64,000 bases of DNA from CAWBCR01 sp963787375. GTDB taxonomy: Bacteria; Chloroflexota; Anaerolineae; Aggregatilineales; UBA3940. Position 1 is the stretch's first letter; every line of letters begins with the position of its first letter. The notes beneath the pieces were generated by a model that saw only the letters and a list, made by a program, of their open reading frames with translations, searched no databases and had not been told where the DNA came from. This document shows, piece after piece, positions 53,394 through 63,329 of the stretch. Made by a program: the position numbers and the translations under genes. The DNA lies in the NCBI GenBank assembly GCA_963787375.1, contig CAWBCR010000008.1, positions 36,934 to 100,933 on the forward strand. Reading direction: 5' to 3'.

Positions 53394-53607
53394 GGGTTCT
53401 CTCACAGGGTATGACAGGCGTCACTGAAGATCATTATAGGCGAGCGCACGCGCCGCGTGAACAGGCGAAACTCCCGATTCCGGGTGACAAATGGCGCAGC
53501 CGGGCCGTGCAGGTGCACATTTCCATTTGTTTGAGAAATGCCTATACTGGATAGCCAAAGTCCTGTTGCTCTTTATCGGGTAGATTCGATTCCGAGGAGT
53601 AGATGGT

Positions 53608-54859
53608 GTGAGCGCTGCAAAATCATTCAAATGCCCATCGTGCGGGGCGTCCATCGACTATTACGACCCCCGCAAGGGCACGATCGACTGCAAGTTCTGC
53701 GGTACGACGGTGATCATCCCCGAGGAGCTACGCGAAAAGGCGGCCCCGTCACAGCAGTGGCCGACGGTCGTCTCGCCGCAGGCAAGCCGTCCGGTCGAGG
53801 TCCATATCGACACGACACCGGTGGTAACGACGTCCGGCGGGGGCGGGCGGACAGTGGGCTGCATCATCGCGGCTGCTGTCATCTTCTTCGTCGGGATCAT
53901 CCTGTTCGCAACGCTCGGCCCGCTGCTCGGCCTGATGGGGGCCGGGGCGGCCATGTTCATGGGAACCAAGCAGGAAGGCGACATCCTGCCCCCGCTCCAG
54001 CCCGCGATTGTGGCTGTACCCACCCTGGCGCAGCCCATGCTCACGCCCACCCCCGGCTTCGCCTCGGAGATCATGACGTTTGGCAGCGAGGGCACCGGGC
54101 AGGGCCTGTTTGACGACGCACGCAGCATCGGCGTCGACGGCGCCGGCAACATCTACGTGGCAGATTACTCCGACGGGCGCATACAGGTATTCGAACTCGA
54201 ACGGCAACTTCGTGCGATTGTGGAACGTCCAGCCCGACACGCCGGTCACCAGCCTGGCCGTGGGCCTCGACGGGACGGTATACGTGACGTGGGGCGGGGA
54301 CATCTACCGCTACAACGGCAGCGACGGCTCGCTGATCGACCAGATGCAGTACAGCGGCGGGTGGGGCTTCGACAGCGTGGCCATCGGCGCAGACAACAGC
54401 CTGACGGCAGCCTGGTACAAGGGCAGCGACGACATCGTACGGTTTGCACCGGACGGCAGCGTGGACCTGACCATCACCGGCGCGTTCAGCAGCGTGACCA
54501 ACGATTCGGAGCTGGACATGCACGTCGCGGTCGACGGGCTGGGGACGATCTACGCACTGGGCACGTTCACCGACGCGGTGTTCGTGTACTCGCCGGATGG
54601 CCGCTACCAGGCGCGCTTCGGCAGCAGCGGCGACCAGCCGGGCCAGTTCCGGGCCCCTGACGCCATCGCCATCGACGGGCAGAGCCGGGTGTACGTGTCA
54701 GACTTCAATGGTATCAACGTGTTTGCGCCGGATGGCCGCTTCATTGACCTGATCCCGTTCGACGGGGTGGCGTTCGGTATGGTGTTCGACCAGCACAACA
54801 ACCTGTACGTGGCCGCCCGCGACCACGTCACGAAACTGGCGATAACAGCGGGACAGTAG
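53608..54859 (+). CDS. Zinc-ribbon, TM and NHL-propeller protein, one frame break
   Basis: Starts at GTG 53608. Residues 8-32 form a zinc ribbon (FKCPSCGASIDYY, IDCKFCGTT); a TM helix follows (TVGCIIAAAVIFFVGIILFA, about 82-101), then a proline-rich stretch. From about 150 it carries NHL-type blades (ARSIGVDGAGNIYVADYSDG, IYRYNGSDGSLI, YQARFGSSGDQPGQF, IAIDGQSRVYVSDF). Near 54190 the frame shifts by one base; the continuation SNGNFVRLWNVQPD runs to the stop at 54857-54859, giving about 416 residues. The ribbon should be cytoplasmic and the propeller outside. Function unknown. Confidence 0.78.
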
Positions 54860-54865
54860 GGCGAC

Positions 54866-56026
54866 CTACAGCCCGGCCAGCGCCTGCCGGAGATCGGCGA
54901 TCAGGTCGTCGATGTGCTCGACGCCGACCGAGAAGCGCACCAGCCCCGGCGGCACGGCGATCTCGCTGGCGGCGGTCGAGGCGTGGGTCATGCTGTAGGG
55001 GTGCTCGATCAGCGACTCGACGCCGCCCAGTGACTCGGCCAGCGCGAACAGCCGCGTCCGGCTGACGAACGCGCGGGCGGCCCGCTCGCCGCCCAGCATG
55101 ACGGCCGAGATCATACCGCCCGGCAGGCGCATCTGACGCTGGGCCAGCGCGTGCTGTGGGTGTGACTCGAGGCCGGGGTAAATAACGCGCTCGAACGCGG
55201 CGTGGTCCTCCAGGAACTGCGCCACCTTCAGCGCGTTTTCGCTGTGACGCTCCATGCGCAGATGCAGCGTCTTGATGCCGCGTAGCGTCAACCAGCAGTC
55301 CTGCGGGCCGGGCACCGCGCCGACCGCGTTTTGCAGGAACTTGAGCTGCTCGTAGGTCGCGTCGTCGTCGACGACCAGCGCGCCGCCGACCACGTCGGAG
55401 TGGCCGCCGAGATACTTGGTGGTGCTATGCACCGCGATGTCCGCGCCCAGCCTGAGCGGCTGCTGGAGATAGGGCGACGCGAAGGTATTGTCGACCGCCA
55501 CGCGGATCGACTGCCCGGCGTGGCGCACCCGCCGCGCGATGTCGGCGATATCGGCCAGCGCCAGCAGCGGGTTGGTCGGCGTCTCCAGCCACACCAGCCG
55601 CGTCTCTGGCCGGATGGCGACTTCGACCGCGGCGGGGTCGGCGGCGTCGACGTAGGAGAAGGCCAGCCCGTAGCGGCTGAACACCTGCTCGAACAGGCGG
55701 AAGGTGCCGCCGTACACGTCGTTGCCGACGACAATGTGGTCGCCGGGGTCGAACAGCCGCAGCACGGTGTCGATGGCCGCCATGCCCGACGAGAAGGCCA
55801 GCCCATGCGCGCCGCCCTCCAGCGCGGCGATCAGGTCCTGCAGCGCCGTGCGGGTCGGGTTGTCGGTGCGGGAATACTCGTAGCCCTTATGCTCGGCAGG
55901 AGCCGCCTGCACGTAGGTGCTGGTCTGGTAGATGGGCGTCATGATCGCGCCGGTCGCGGGATCGGGCTGCTGCCCGGCGTGAATGGCGAGCGTGTCGAGG
56001 TGCTGAGGCGTTTCGGGATCGGTCAT
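54866..56026 (-). CDS. Cystathionine gamma-synthase/gamma-lyase family PLP enzyme
   Basis: 386-residue Cys/Met-metabolism enzyme. TLAIHAGQQPDPATGAIMTPIYQTSTY, YEYSRTDNPTRTALQ, FSSGMAAIDTVLRL, VWLETPTNPLLALADI and the PLP lysine Lys204 in STTKYLGGHSDVVGGAL are present, followed by GGMISAVMLGGE and SLIEHPYSMTHAS. Sequence alone does not separate synthase (metB) from lyase; with cbs nearby on the same strand, a gamma-lyase in reverse transsulfuration is attractive. Tetrameric cytosolic enzyme. Confidence 0.93.
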   Translation of the reverse strand: MTDPETPQHLDTLAIHAGQQPDPATGAIMTPIYQTSTYVQAAPAEHKGYEYSRTDNPTRTALQDLIAALEGGAHGLAFSSGMAAIDTVLRLFDPGDHIVVGNDVYGGTFRLFEQVFSRYGLAFSYVDAADPAAVEVAIRPETRLVWLETPTNPLLALADIADIARRVRHAGQSIRVAVDNTFASPYLQQPLRLGADIAVHSTTKYLGGHSDVVGGALVVDDDATYEQLKFLQNAVGAVPGPQDCWLTLRGIKTLHLRMERHSENALKVAQFLEDHAAFERVIYPGLESHPQHALAQRQMRLPGGMISAVMLGGERAARAFVSRTRLFALAESLGGVESLIEHPYSMTHASTAASEIAVPPGLVRFSVGVEHIDDLIADLRQALAGL

Positions 56027-56066
56027 GTGTTCCCCTGTGGATTCATCGGTTGGGAGCGGTGGGCCA

Positions 56067-57584
56067 TCACGGCACGCTGAACGTGCAGGTCCCCGAACCC
56101 TGCGGGCAGGAGGCCAGCGTCGTGCCGTTCAGGGTCACCACGAAGCCAGCCTCCGTCCAGAACATGCTATTAGACGGTATCTGGATCACCGCACGGATGA
56201 TACGGCACAGCGCGGGCAGGGGCGGCGCCGAAGGCCCGTAGACCGGGCTGGCCTGCAAACAGTCGCCCGCGGGGAACTGGTCGAGCGGCACGCTTAGCGA
56301 GGGCAGGTCCCACTGGCGCACCTTCAGCGTGTAACCCGCGCCGTCGAGCTCCAGCCCGGTCAGGTCGACCGGCTGCGACCCGATGTTCTGGATGCCGAGC
56401 GTGGTTGGGTCGTAGACAATCGCGACGTTGGGCGCGCTGGCCGCGGTCGGCGCGGCGGTGGCTGCTGGCAGCGCGGTCGGCGCGAAGGTAGCCGCAGGCA
56501 CGACGGTGGGAGAAGCAGGCGGCTGGGTAGCGGTCGGCGCGGGGGCCGCCGAGGTGGGCGCGGCCGGCGTGGCCTGCGACAGGTTCTCCGGCAGCCAGGC
56601 GATATCCACCGCTGTGTTGACCGTCACCCGCGTCTCCTTGACGCCGTCGGTGTAGACCACGTCGTAGACGCTGCCCAGGTTCTGCGGAGCAGGGATGACA
56701 AAGTGCCACGGGATCCACGCCGAGGGGTCGATATCTGCGCCGACGGCGACGACCTGCACCTGCGTCACGCCGTGGATGCGGTCGCCGCCGCCGGCCCAGC
56801 GGTAGTTCTCGCTGGACAGGTACAGTTTCTGCCCGACCGGCTCGTAGAAGGCGGTCAGCACGCTCGGGCGTGAGGCCAGGTCGGCGAAGTAGAGGAAGCC
56901 GCCACCGGGGGCCGGCAGAATGGCGATGCCGATCTCGCGATAGCCGGGGCTGACGACGGTCTGGTGGTGGATGGGCGAGCCCCACCAGAAACCAATCGCG
57001 CCGTCGGCGTTGCGCTGCAGCGCGGCGATTTCGTCGGCGGCGACCTGGGACTGCGTATTGTAATACGGCCAGCCGAGCGCCAGCGCCCGCGTGTGCGGGT
57101 CATCGCCGTTCGGACCATGATGGATGTCCGCACCGCCGGGGATATCCGGCAGCGACAGGATGTACTGGGCCTGCTCCAGCGCCATCTGGTCGAGCAGCCT
57201 GTTGGGCTGGAGGGGCCACAGTCCCTGCGACGTGCGCCAGTCGTTGAGCTTGGCCAGCAGCTCCAGCCGGGCCATGTCATATGGCGCGGAGGGCGTCGGG
57301 GTGGGCGTGGCCGTAGGCGTGTCGGTGGGCGCGGGGGTGGGGGTGACGGTCGCCGTCGGTGTGGCGGTCGGAGTTGGCGAAGGCGAGGCGGTGGGCGCGG
57401 GCGGCAGTGTGACCGGCGCGTTCGACGATCCGGCCGACGAGGCCGGGGCAGTCTGCGGCGGCGCAGCGGGCAGCGCCTTCCTGATCGGCGCACAGCCGGA
57501 CAGCAGCAGAATGGCCAGCGCCAGCACAGGCAGCGATAACCACGCGCGTAATCTCATGTTCACGTTGGATTGCGTACCACTCAT
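56067..57584 (-). CDS. CAP (SCP-like) domain lipoprotein
   Basis: 505 residues. The signal peptide has lipobox LSGC (Cys near 31), then a TPTPT-rich linker to about 100. The CAP-like domain runs from LLAKLNDWRTSQGLWPLQPN to about 240, with DMALEQAQYILSLPD-type helix, a HHGPNGDDPHTRALALGW metal-site-like segment and PIHHQTVVSPGYREIGIAI. Further regions are a beta domain (to about 330), a second Thr/Ala/Pro linker and a C-terminal domain with four cysteines. AAGGACG precedes the ATG. It sits between two transsulfuration genes without obvious relation. Confidence 0.8.
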   Translation of the reverse strand: MSGTQSNVNMRLRAWLSLPVLALAILLLSGCAPIRKALPAAPPQTAPASSAGSSNAPVTLPPAPTASPSPTPTATPTATVTPTPAPTDTPTATPTPTPSAPYDMARLELLAKLNDWRTSQGLWPLQPNRLLDQMALEQAQYILSLPDIPGGADIHHGPNGDDPHTRALALGWPYYNTQSQVAADEIAALQRNADGAIGFWWGSPIHHQTVVSPGYREIGIAILPAPGGGFLYFADLASRPSVLTAFYEPVGQKLYLSSENYRWAGGGDRIHGVTQVQVVAVGADIDPSAWIPWHFVIPAPQNLGSVYDVVYTDGVKETRVTVNTAVDIAWLPENLSQATPAAPTSAAPAPTATQPPASPTVVPAATFAPTALPAATAAPTAASAPNVAIVYDPTTLGIQNIGSQPVDLTGLELDGAGYTLKVRQWDLPSLSVPLDQFPAGDCLQASPVYGPSAPPLPALCRIIRAVIQIPSNSMFWTEAGFVVTLNGTTLASCPQGSGTCTFSVP

Positions 57585-57655
57585 GACACGTCCTTCACGT
57601 TTTCAGGGTCGACGGCCCAGCGGGCCGGGTTTATATCAATCGGCGGTCGCCCGCC

Positions 57656-59094
57656 TCACATGCAGTGATTGGCGATGTAGTCCAGCACGTCGATCTTGGT
57701 CAGGATGCCCAACACGCCGCCACCCGTTGCGGATGTCACCAGCGCCACGTCCTGACCGGCCATCAGCAGGTCCATCAGCTCGTCGAGCGAGTCGTCCACG
57801 GCGACGGTCGCCACATCGCTCTGGAGCACGTCGGCGATGGTTTCGTCGTGCGTGTGCGCGTGCTCGGAGGTCAGCAGGTGGCTCAGCAGATCAACCTCGC
57901 GCACCAGCCCGACCACCCGCTCGCTGTCCATCACCGGGGCCTGCGAGATGCCGTACTCGCGCATCAACCCGATGACGTCGCGCATCAGCGCATCCGCGCC
58001 AACGCTGATCACCTGCTGCTGCGGCTTGGCCTTGAGCACATCCTCGACCGACGCCTCGCACCAGGCCTGGATGAAGAAGCCGTTCTCACGCATCCAGTCG
58101 TCGTTGAAGACCTTGCTCAAATAGCGCGAGCCCGAATCGGGCAGCAGCACGACCACCGTCTTGTCGGCCCCCAGCCGCTCGCGGCGGATATACTTGAGCG
58201 CCGCCGCCACCGCCGAGCCCGACGAGCCGCCCACGAACAACCCTTCCTCGCGAACCAGCCGCCGCGCCATCAGGAACAACTCGCGGTCGTCAACCTGGAT
58301 CACGTCGTCCAGCACTGAGAAGTCGAGCGTGGAGGGGATGAAGTCCTCGCCAAAGCCCTCGACACGGTAGCTCTGCGCCTCGGCCATTTCGCCCGTCTTG
58401 AAATAGTGATACAGGATCGAGCCGACCGCATCCACGCCAACCGTCGTCAGCGCGGGGTTCTGCTCCTTGAGGTAGCGCGACACGCCGCTGACGGTCCCGC
58501 CGGTGCCCATCGTCGCCACGAACACGTCGATCTTGCCGCCGGTCTGCTGCCAGATTTCGGGGCCGGTGGTGCGATAGTGCACCTGTGGGTTAATCGGGTT
58601 GTGATACTGGTTGGCGAGGATGCTGTTGGGCGTCTCGGCGACGATGCCCTTGGCGACGCTGTAGTAGCTGCGCGGGTCGTCCGGCTCGACGGCAGTGGGG
58701 GTGATCACCACACGTGCGCCGAAGGCGCGCAGCAGCCGGATCTTCTCGTCAGACATCTTGTCGGGCAGCACGAAGACCGTCTTGTAACCCTTGATGGCCG
58801 AGGCAATCGCCAGCCCTACCCCGGTGTTGCCGCTGGTCGCCTCGACGACCGTTCCACCCGGTTTCAGCCGCCCCTCGCGCTCGGCGTCCTCGATGATCGC
58901 CAGCCCGATGCGGTCTTTGACCGAGCCACCGGGGTTGAAAAACTCGACCTTCGCCAGCAGCGTCGCATCGACGCCGCGCGTGACGCTGTTCAGCCGGACC
59001 AGCGGCGTACTGCCCAGCGCGTCGAGGATGGTGTCGTAGACCCCCTCGCGCGGGCGGCTGGCCGCCGGCGGTATCGCCGGATCTGTGTGCTCAT
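57656..59094 (-). CDS. cbs: Cystathionine beta-synthase with C-terminal CBS pair
   Basis: PLP enzyme condensing serine and homocysteine to cystathionine. The catalytic core is YDTILDALGSTPLVRLN, the PLP lysine in FNPGGSVKDRIGLAI (about residue 59), EATSGNTGVGLAIA, TMGTGGTVSGVSRYLKE and FVGGSSGSAVAAALKY. A CBS-domain pair occupies the last 120 residues (MREYGISQAPVMDSERVVGL, VDDSLDELMDLLMAG). The natural ATG (59094, GGGGGAG upstream) is out of frame with the core by one base within a few codons; a TTG 82 bases further upstream is the only in-frame start and looks like promoter sequence. About 478 residues when corrected. Confidence 0.92.
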
Positions 59095-59269
59095 CGCTCC
59101 CCCGCTCTCCTGGTAAGCCGACCCGATCGGTCGGAATGCTGCCCTGATTGTACGATCCGGGGGCAGGCGGCGGCAAACCGGCAATTCTTCGCCCTACCCC
59201 GGCGTATGGATCAAATGAGGGTTGGTGAGGTCAACGCCCCCAATTTCAGGGGGTCTGCCCGTCGACCAT

Positions 59270-59299
59270 TTGATCGAGACCGCGTCCTTCCCTTACAAT
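59270..59299 (+). promoter_or_regulatory. Promoter of the IT-superfamily transporter gene
   Basis: TTGATC (59270-59275), 18 bases, TACAAT (59294-59299), about 34 bases before the GTG start. Confidence 0.55.
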
Positions 59300-59332
59300 A
59301 GGACACGCCGACGCAGCAGAAATGAGGCTCAC

Positions 59333-61081
59333 GTGATTTTCCCCATCCTGGCACGCTGGAACACTCCCGCCGTCAAGCGGGCGGCGCTGGCCGCCGGGCT
59401 GGCGCTGTCGCTGGGCGGGCTGCTGCTGTTTGGCGGCGGCCCCCCGCGCGCAACGCGCGCCCAGTCCGACCACGCCACGCTGACCGGCGCAGTGTTCGAC
59501 ACGCAGGACAACCCGGTGTGCGAGGCCGAGGTCGCGCTGTATGGCGCGGATGGCAGCGCGCCGCTGGCGCAGACGCAGTCGCACTGCGAGGATGGGACGT
59601 TCGTGCTGAGCGTGTCGCCCACACAGCCACTCGACGCGCTGAAGGTGCAGATCACCCAGCCGCACTTTCAGCCGCTCGACTACACGCTGAGCGCGGGCGA
59701 CGTGGCGCGGATCAACGCGGGCGAAGCGGTGCAGCTTCCCGGCTTCACGCTCGACCGGCGCATCGACGCCGCGTTCTGGATCGCGACGATCACGTTCGTG
59801 GGCATCCTGCTGCTGATCGCCTTCGAGGTGCTGCACAACACGCTGGCGGCGCTGCTGGGCGTGGCAATTGTCTTCGTGGTGAGCGCCATCGGCCACTTCG
59901 TGCCGGGCCTGTTCGTGTTCGACTTCGCCCGCGCGCTGTCGTACGTCAACTTCGAGGTCATCTTCCTCGTCATGGGCATGATGATCGTCATCGCCGCCGT
60001 CGAGGAGACGGGCGTCTTTCAGTGGGTGACGTACCAGGCCTACCGGCTGTCGGGCGGGCGGGTGTGGCTGCTGGTTGTCATCCTGATGATGACCACGGCA
60101 ATCGCCTCGGCACTGCTCGACAACGTGACGACGATGCTGCTGATGGCCCCGCTGACGATCCAGATCGGCATCGCGCTGGGCGTCGACCCGCTGTCGCTGC
60201 TGCTGCCGGAGGTGCTGGCCTCGAACATCGGCGGCATCACCACGCTGATCGGCACGCCGACCAACATCCTGATTGGCTCCTATGCCGGGCTGAGCTTCAA
60301 CGACTTCCTGTTCAACCTGACGCCGGGCGTGCTGGTCGCGCAGGCGGCGCTGATCGCGTTCGTCATCGCCCGCTACCGCAAGGGCTGGGTCAGCGCCACC
60401 GGCGGCGGGCTGTCGCCGGCGCTGCTGGAACGGCTGGCCGAGGCGGGGCGGATCAAGGAGCCGGTCAAGCTGGGCAAGGCGGGCAGCGTGTTCGGCGCGA
60501 TGCTGGTCGGCTTCGTGCTGGGCGAGAGCATCCACATGGCCCCGGCAGTCGTGGCGATTGTCGGCGCGGTGGCGATGCTGTTGTGGGTCGCGCCCGACAT
60601 CGAGACGATGATGCAGCTTGTCGACTGGACGACGCTGATGTTCTTCATCGCGCTGTTCATCGTGGTGGGGGCCATCCAGGAGGTTGGGCTGCTGAGCATC
60701 ATCGCTGCGGCGATGCAGAAGGCGGTTGGCGAGAACCTGATCCTGACGATGCTGGTGCTGACGTGGGCCTCGGCGATTCTCTCGGGGGCGATTGCCAACA
60801 TCCCGTTCACCGCCGCGATGCTGCCGGTGGTCGGCTTGCTGAGCCGGACGGTGCCCGGCGCGACCAGCCACGTGCTGTTCTACTGCCTGTCAATCGGCGC
60901 GGCGATGGGCGGCAACTCGTCGCTGATCGGCGCGTCGGCCAACATGGTGACGGCGGGCATCGCGGAGCGGGCGGGCTACAGGATCACCTACATGCGCTTC
61001 CTCAAGGTGGGCCTGCCGGCGACGGCCATCTCGGTCGCCGTGGCGTCGGTCTGGCTGCTCCTGCACTTCCACGTGTTCTGA
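59333..61081 (+). CDS. ArsB/NhaD/SLC13-like transporter with N-terminal extracytoplasmic domain
   Basis: 582 residues from GTG 59333 (ATGAGG upstream). A signal-anchor-like helix (AALAAGLALSLGGLLLFGGG) precedes a domain of about 90 residues with the carboxypeptidase-regulatory/Ig-like pattern TLTGAVFDTQDNPVCEAEVALYG. From about 145 there are 11-12 TM helices of the ion-transporter superfamily with both re-entrant motifs: ASALLDNVTTMLLMAPLTI, IGGITTLIGTPTNILIG, NIPFTAAMLPVV and GGNSSLIGASANMVTAGIAE. The ion is probably Na+/H+ or an anion; not determinable. Confidence 0.88.
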   Translation: MIFPILARWNTPAVKRAALAAGLALSLGGLLLFGGGPPRATRAQSDHATLTGAVFDTQDNPVCEAEVALYGADGSAPLAQTQSHCEDGTFVLSVSPTQPLDALKVQITQPHFQPLDYTLSAGDVARINAGEAVQLPGFTLDRRIDAAFWIATITFVGILLLIAFEVLHNTLAALLGVAIVFVVSAIGHFVPGLFVFDFARALSYVNFEVIFLVMGMMIVIAAVEETGVFQWVTYQAYRLSGGRVWLLVVILMMTTAIASALLDNVTTMLLMAPLTIQIGIALGVDPLSLLLPEVLASNIGGITTLIGTPTNILIGSYAGLSFNDFLFNLTPGVLVAQAALIAFVIARYRKGWVSATGGGLSPALLERLAEAGRIKEPVKLGKAGSVFGAMLVGFVLGESIHMAPAVVAIVGAVAMLLWVAPDIETMMQLVDWTTLMFFIALFIVVGAIQEVGLLSIIAAAMQKAVGENLILTMLVLTWASAILSGAIANIPFTAAMLPVVGLLSRTVPGATSHVLFYCLSIGAAMGGNSSLIGASANMVTAGIAERAGYRITYMRFLKVGLPATAISVAVASVWLLLHFHVF

Positions 61082-61110
61082 CAGCCGCCGGATAGATGCG
61101 AAAGACCACG

Positions 61111-61653
61111 CTGTATTCAGTTTGTGGGTGCCCACGGACGGCTTGTGGCCGGGTGGAACACGACGGGGTGGGAAGCCGAAATTGTGGGCGCGGCCTCCTG
61201 CACACGATAGCCGCCGAAGCGCGGCAAGCTGCCATCGACCTTCCGAGCGCCTGACTCTCCCGCCGCCGCCTCCGCCCTGTTGGGCGGGTTGACGATCTTG
61301 CGGCGGGCGCGCCGCAGGCGCTCTGATGCGGAATCCCGTGTGACCGATGTCCTTCCTTCTCGCCGCCGAGGCCCCCTGCGCGACAATCCATAATCTGCGA
61401 CAGGCGACGGACGGGGCGGGCGCGGCGCGCGGGCTGCGACGTTGGCGGGCGGCGGGGGGACCATCATTATCCCTCTGCCGTGGGTCCCGCTGCGGGCGCG
61501 GCGAGCGCGCGAGCGCCGTGAGATGTGCGTTTCGCCGGAAGATTTCCCGGCGAAACGTGTAGAACTTATGTTCTGTAGGTATTGTAGGGTGGAAGGGGGG
61601 GAAGAGTCTAAGGGGTTGGCGTTGATCATCCGTATAATAGGAGGTTAGAGTTT
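61111..61653 (-). repeat. 0.54-kb element, copy 2
   Basis: Inverse copy of 40854-41397 with the same two ends and the same internal stems. The stem around CGCCGG is longer here (CGTTTCGCCGG/CCGGCGAAACG), whereas copy 1 keeps it with G-U pairs. The 712-base gap 61082-61793 holds this element and the hairpin repeat beside it; no gene is seen. Confidence 0.7.
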
Positions 61654-61656
61654 GCT

Positions 61657-61702
61657 AACCGACCTCACCCCCTAACCCCCTCTCCAAGTTTGGAGAGGGG
61701 GG
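61657..61702. repeat. Dispersed CTCACCCC/CTCTCC-type repeat, copy 5
   Basis: GACCTCACCCCCTAACC then the hairpin CCCCCTCTCCAA-gt-TTGGAGAGGGGG (61676-61701). It abuts the promoter side of element copy 2, the same arrangement as copy 4 at the other element. Confidence 0.75.
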
Positions 61703-63286
61703 ACAAGAGCCGCTGAACTTGACAGAGACGGGCGATAATACTTACAGTTGCAGAGAGTCACCACAGGCCGCCATTGCAGGGGAAACACCCACGATGACCA
61801 CAAAAGAAGAAGCGCGCGAAGCCGTTACAGAACTGGTCGCCAGATATGACGGGTTGAGCGACGCCCAAAGACAGGGGCTGAACGAGGCCAACACGCGCAA
61901 GGATTTCATCCTGCCATTGTTCGCGGCGCTAGGATGGAAGACCGACGACTACAGCGAAGTGGCCGAAGAAGTGCGGGCAGGGCAAGGCTGGGCAGACTAC
62001 GCGTTCAAGATCAGAGGGATCACGCGGTTCTACCTCGAAGCGAAAGCGGCGGGAATCGACCTCGAAAAGCCGGAATGGGCCGTACAGGCAGTGAGCTACG
62101 CCTACAACAAGGGCGTGTCGTGGGCGGTACTGACGAACTTCGCGGGGCTGAAACTATTCAGCGCGGAATGGGACGTGAAGGACGTGCAGCAGCTGCGGGT
62201 ACTTGACCTGCGGCATGACCAGTACGCAGACCATTTTGACGAGCTATGGGCACTGGCGCGGGAAAGCGTGAGAGAGGACGGGCTGCGGAAGCGATTCGAG
62301 ACCCACGGCGGGGCAGTGAAGAAGCGGCAGAAAGTTGACGAACACCTTTTCGCGCTGCTGAAAGAGTGGCGGCTGAAGCTGATCCAGCTATTTGTGCAAT
62401 ACCAGCCGCCAGACACGCCACTGAAACTGGGCGAGATTGACGAAGCGGTGCAGCGCATCCTCGACCGGCTGATCTTCATCAGGACGCTTGAGGATCGAAG
62501 AATACGAAAAGTCGATCCTGTGGCCGATCCACAGCCGCCGGACAGGGACGAAAGTGAGCGGTGCGGACGCATGGGAATCGCTGCGGGAGGTATTCCGGCG
62601 GCTGGACGACATCTATAACAGCAACCTGTTCGCGGAGCATCTGGCCGACAGCCTGCGCGGCGACGAAAGCGCGTTCGTGCCGATGCTGGCGCAGCTTTAC
62701 TCGCCGGACGGGTCGGCGTTCCGGTTCGACTTCAGCGCGATTGAGGCCGACGTGCTGGGGCGGGTGTACGAGCAATATCTGGGGTACGTGATCGAGACGA
62801 CCAAGAACCCGGTGACGGTGGGCGGGAAGGTGTACCTGCCGGGGATGCAGCCCGCCAGCGCGGAAATGGTGGACGTGGTCGCCAAGCAGGCCAAGCGCAA
62901 ACAGCAGGGGATTTACTACACGCCCAAGTATATCGTGGACTACATCGTCGAGCAGACGCTAGGGCGGCTGCTGGAAGAGCGGGGCGGCGACCGGGAGTTC
63001 GTGGAGCAGATCGCGGTGTTGACCCGGCGTGCGGGAGCGGATCGTTTTTGATCGCGGCGTATGAGCGGCTGCTAAAGCATTACGCCGCCGTCCGCCAACT
63101 TCAAGGGCCAGAGCAGTTGAGCCAGGATGAACGGGTAGAAATCCTGCTGCGGCACATTTACGGGGTGGACCTCGACCCACAGGCGGTGGAGATCACGCGG
63201 CTGAACCTGCTGCTGCGGGCGCTGAAAGAGCCGAAGCTGCTGCCAGAGATGGACGGGAACATCGTGCGGGGGAATTCGCTGGTAGG

Positions 63287-63329
63287 AGACCTCACCCCCG
63301 ACCCCTCTCCAAATTTGGAGAGGGGAGAA
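63287..63329. repeat. Dispersed CTCACCCC/CTCTCC-type repeat, copy 6, inside a coding region
   Basis: GACCTCACCCCCGACC followed by the 24-base perfect palindrome at 63302-63325 (arms CCCCTCTCCAAA and TTTGGAGAGGGG). It is read in frame as DLTPDPSPNLERGE between the VRGNSLVG and NWHERFPQI segments of the methyltransferase. Confidence 0.85.

Noticed and set aside
59246..60871. Long minus-strand open frame opposite the transporter
   Set aside because: Gln/His/Arg/Asp-rich shadow of a hydrophobic plus-strand protein.
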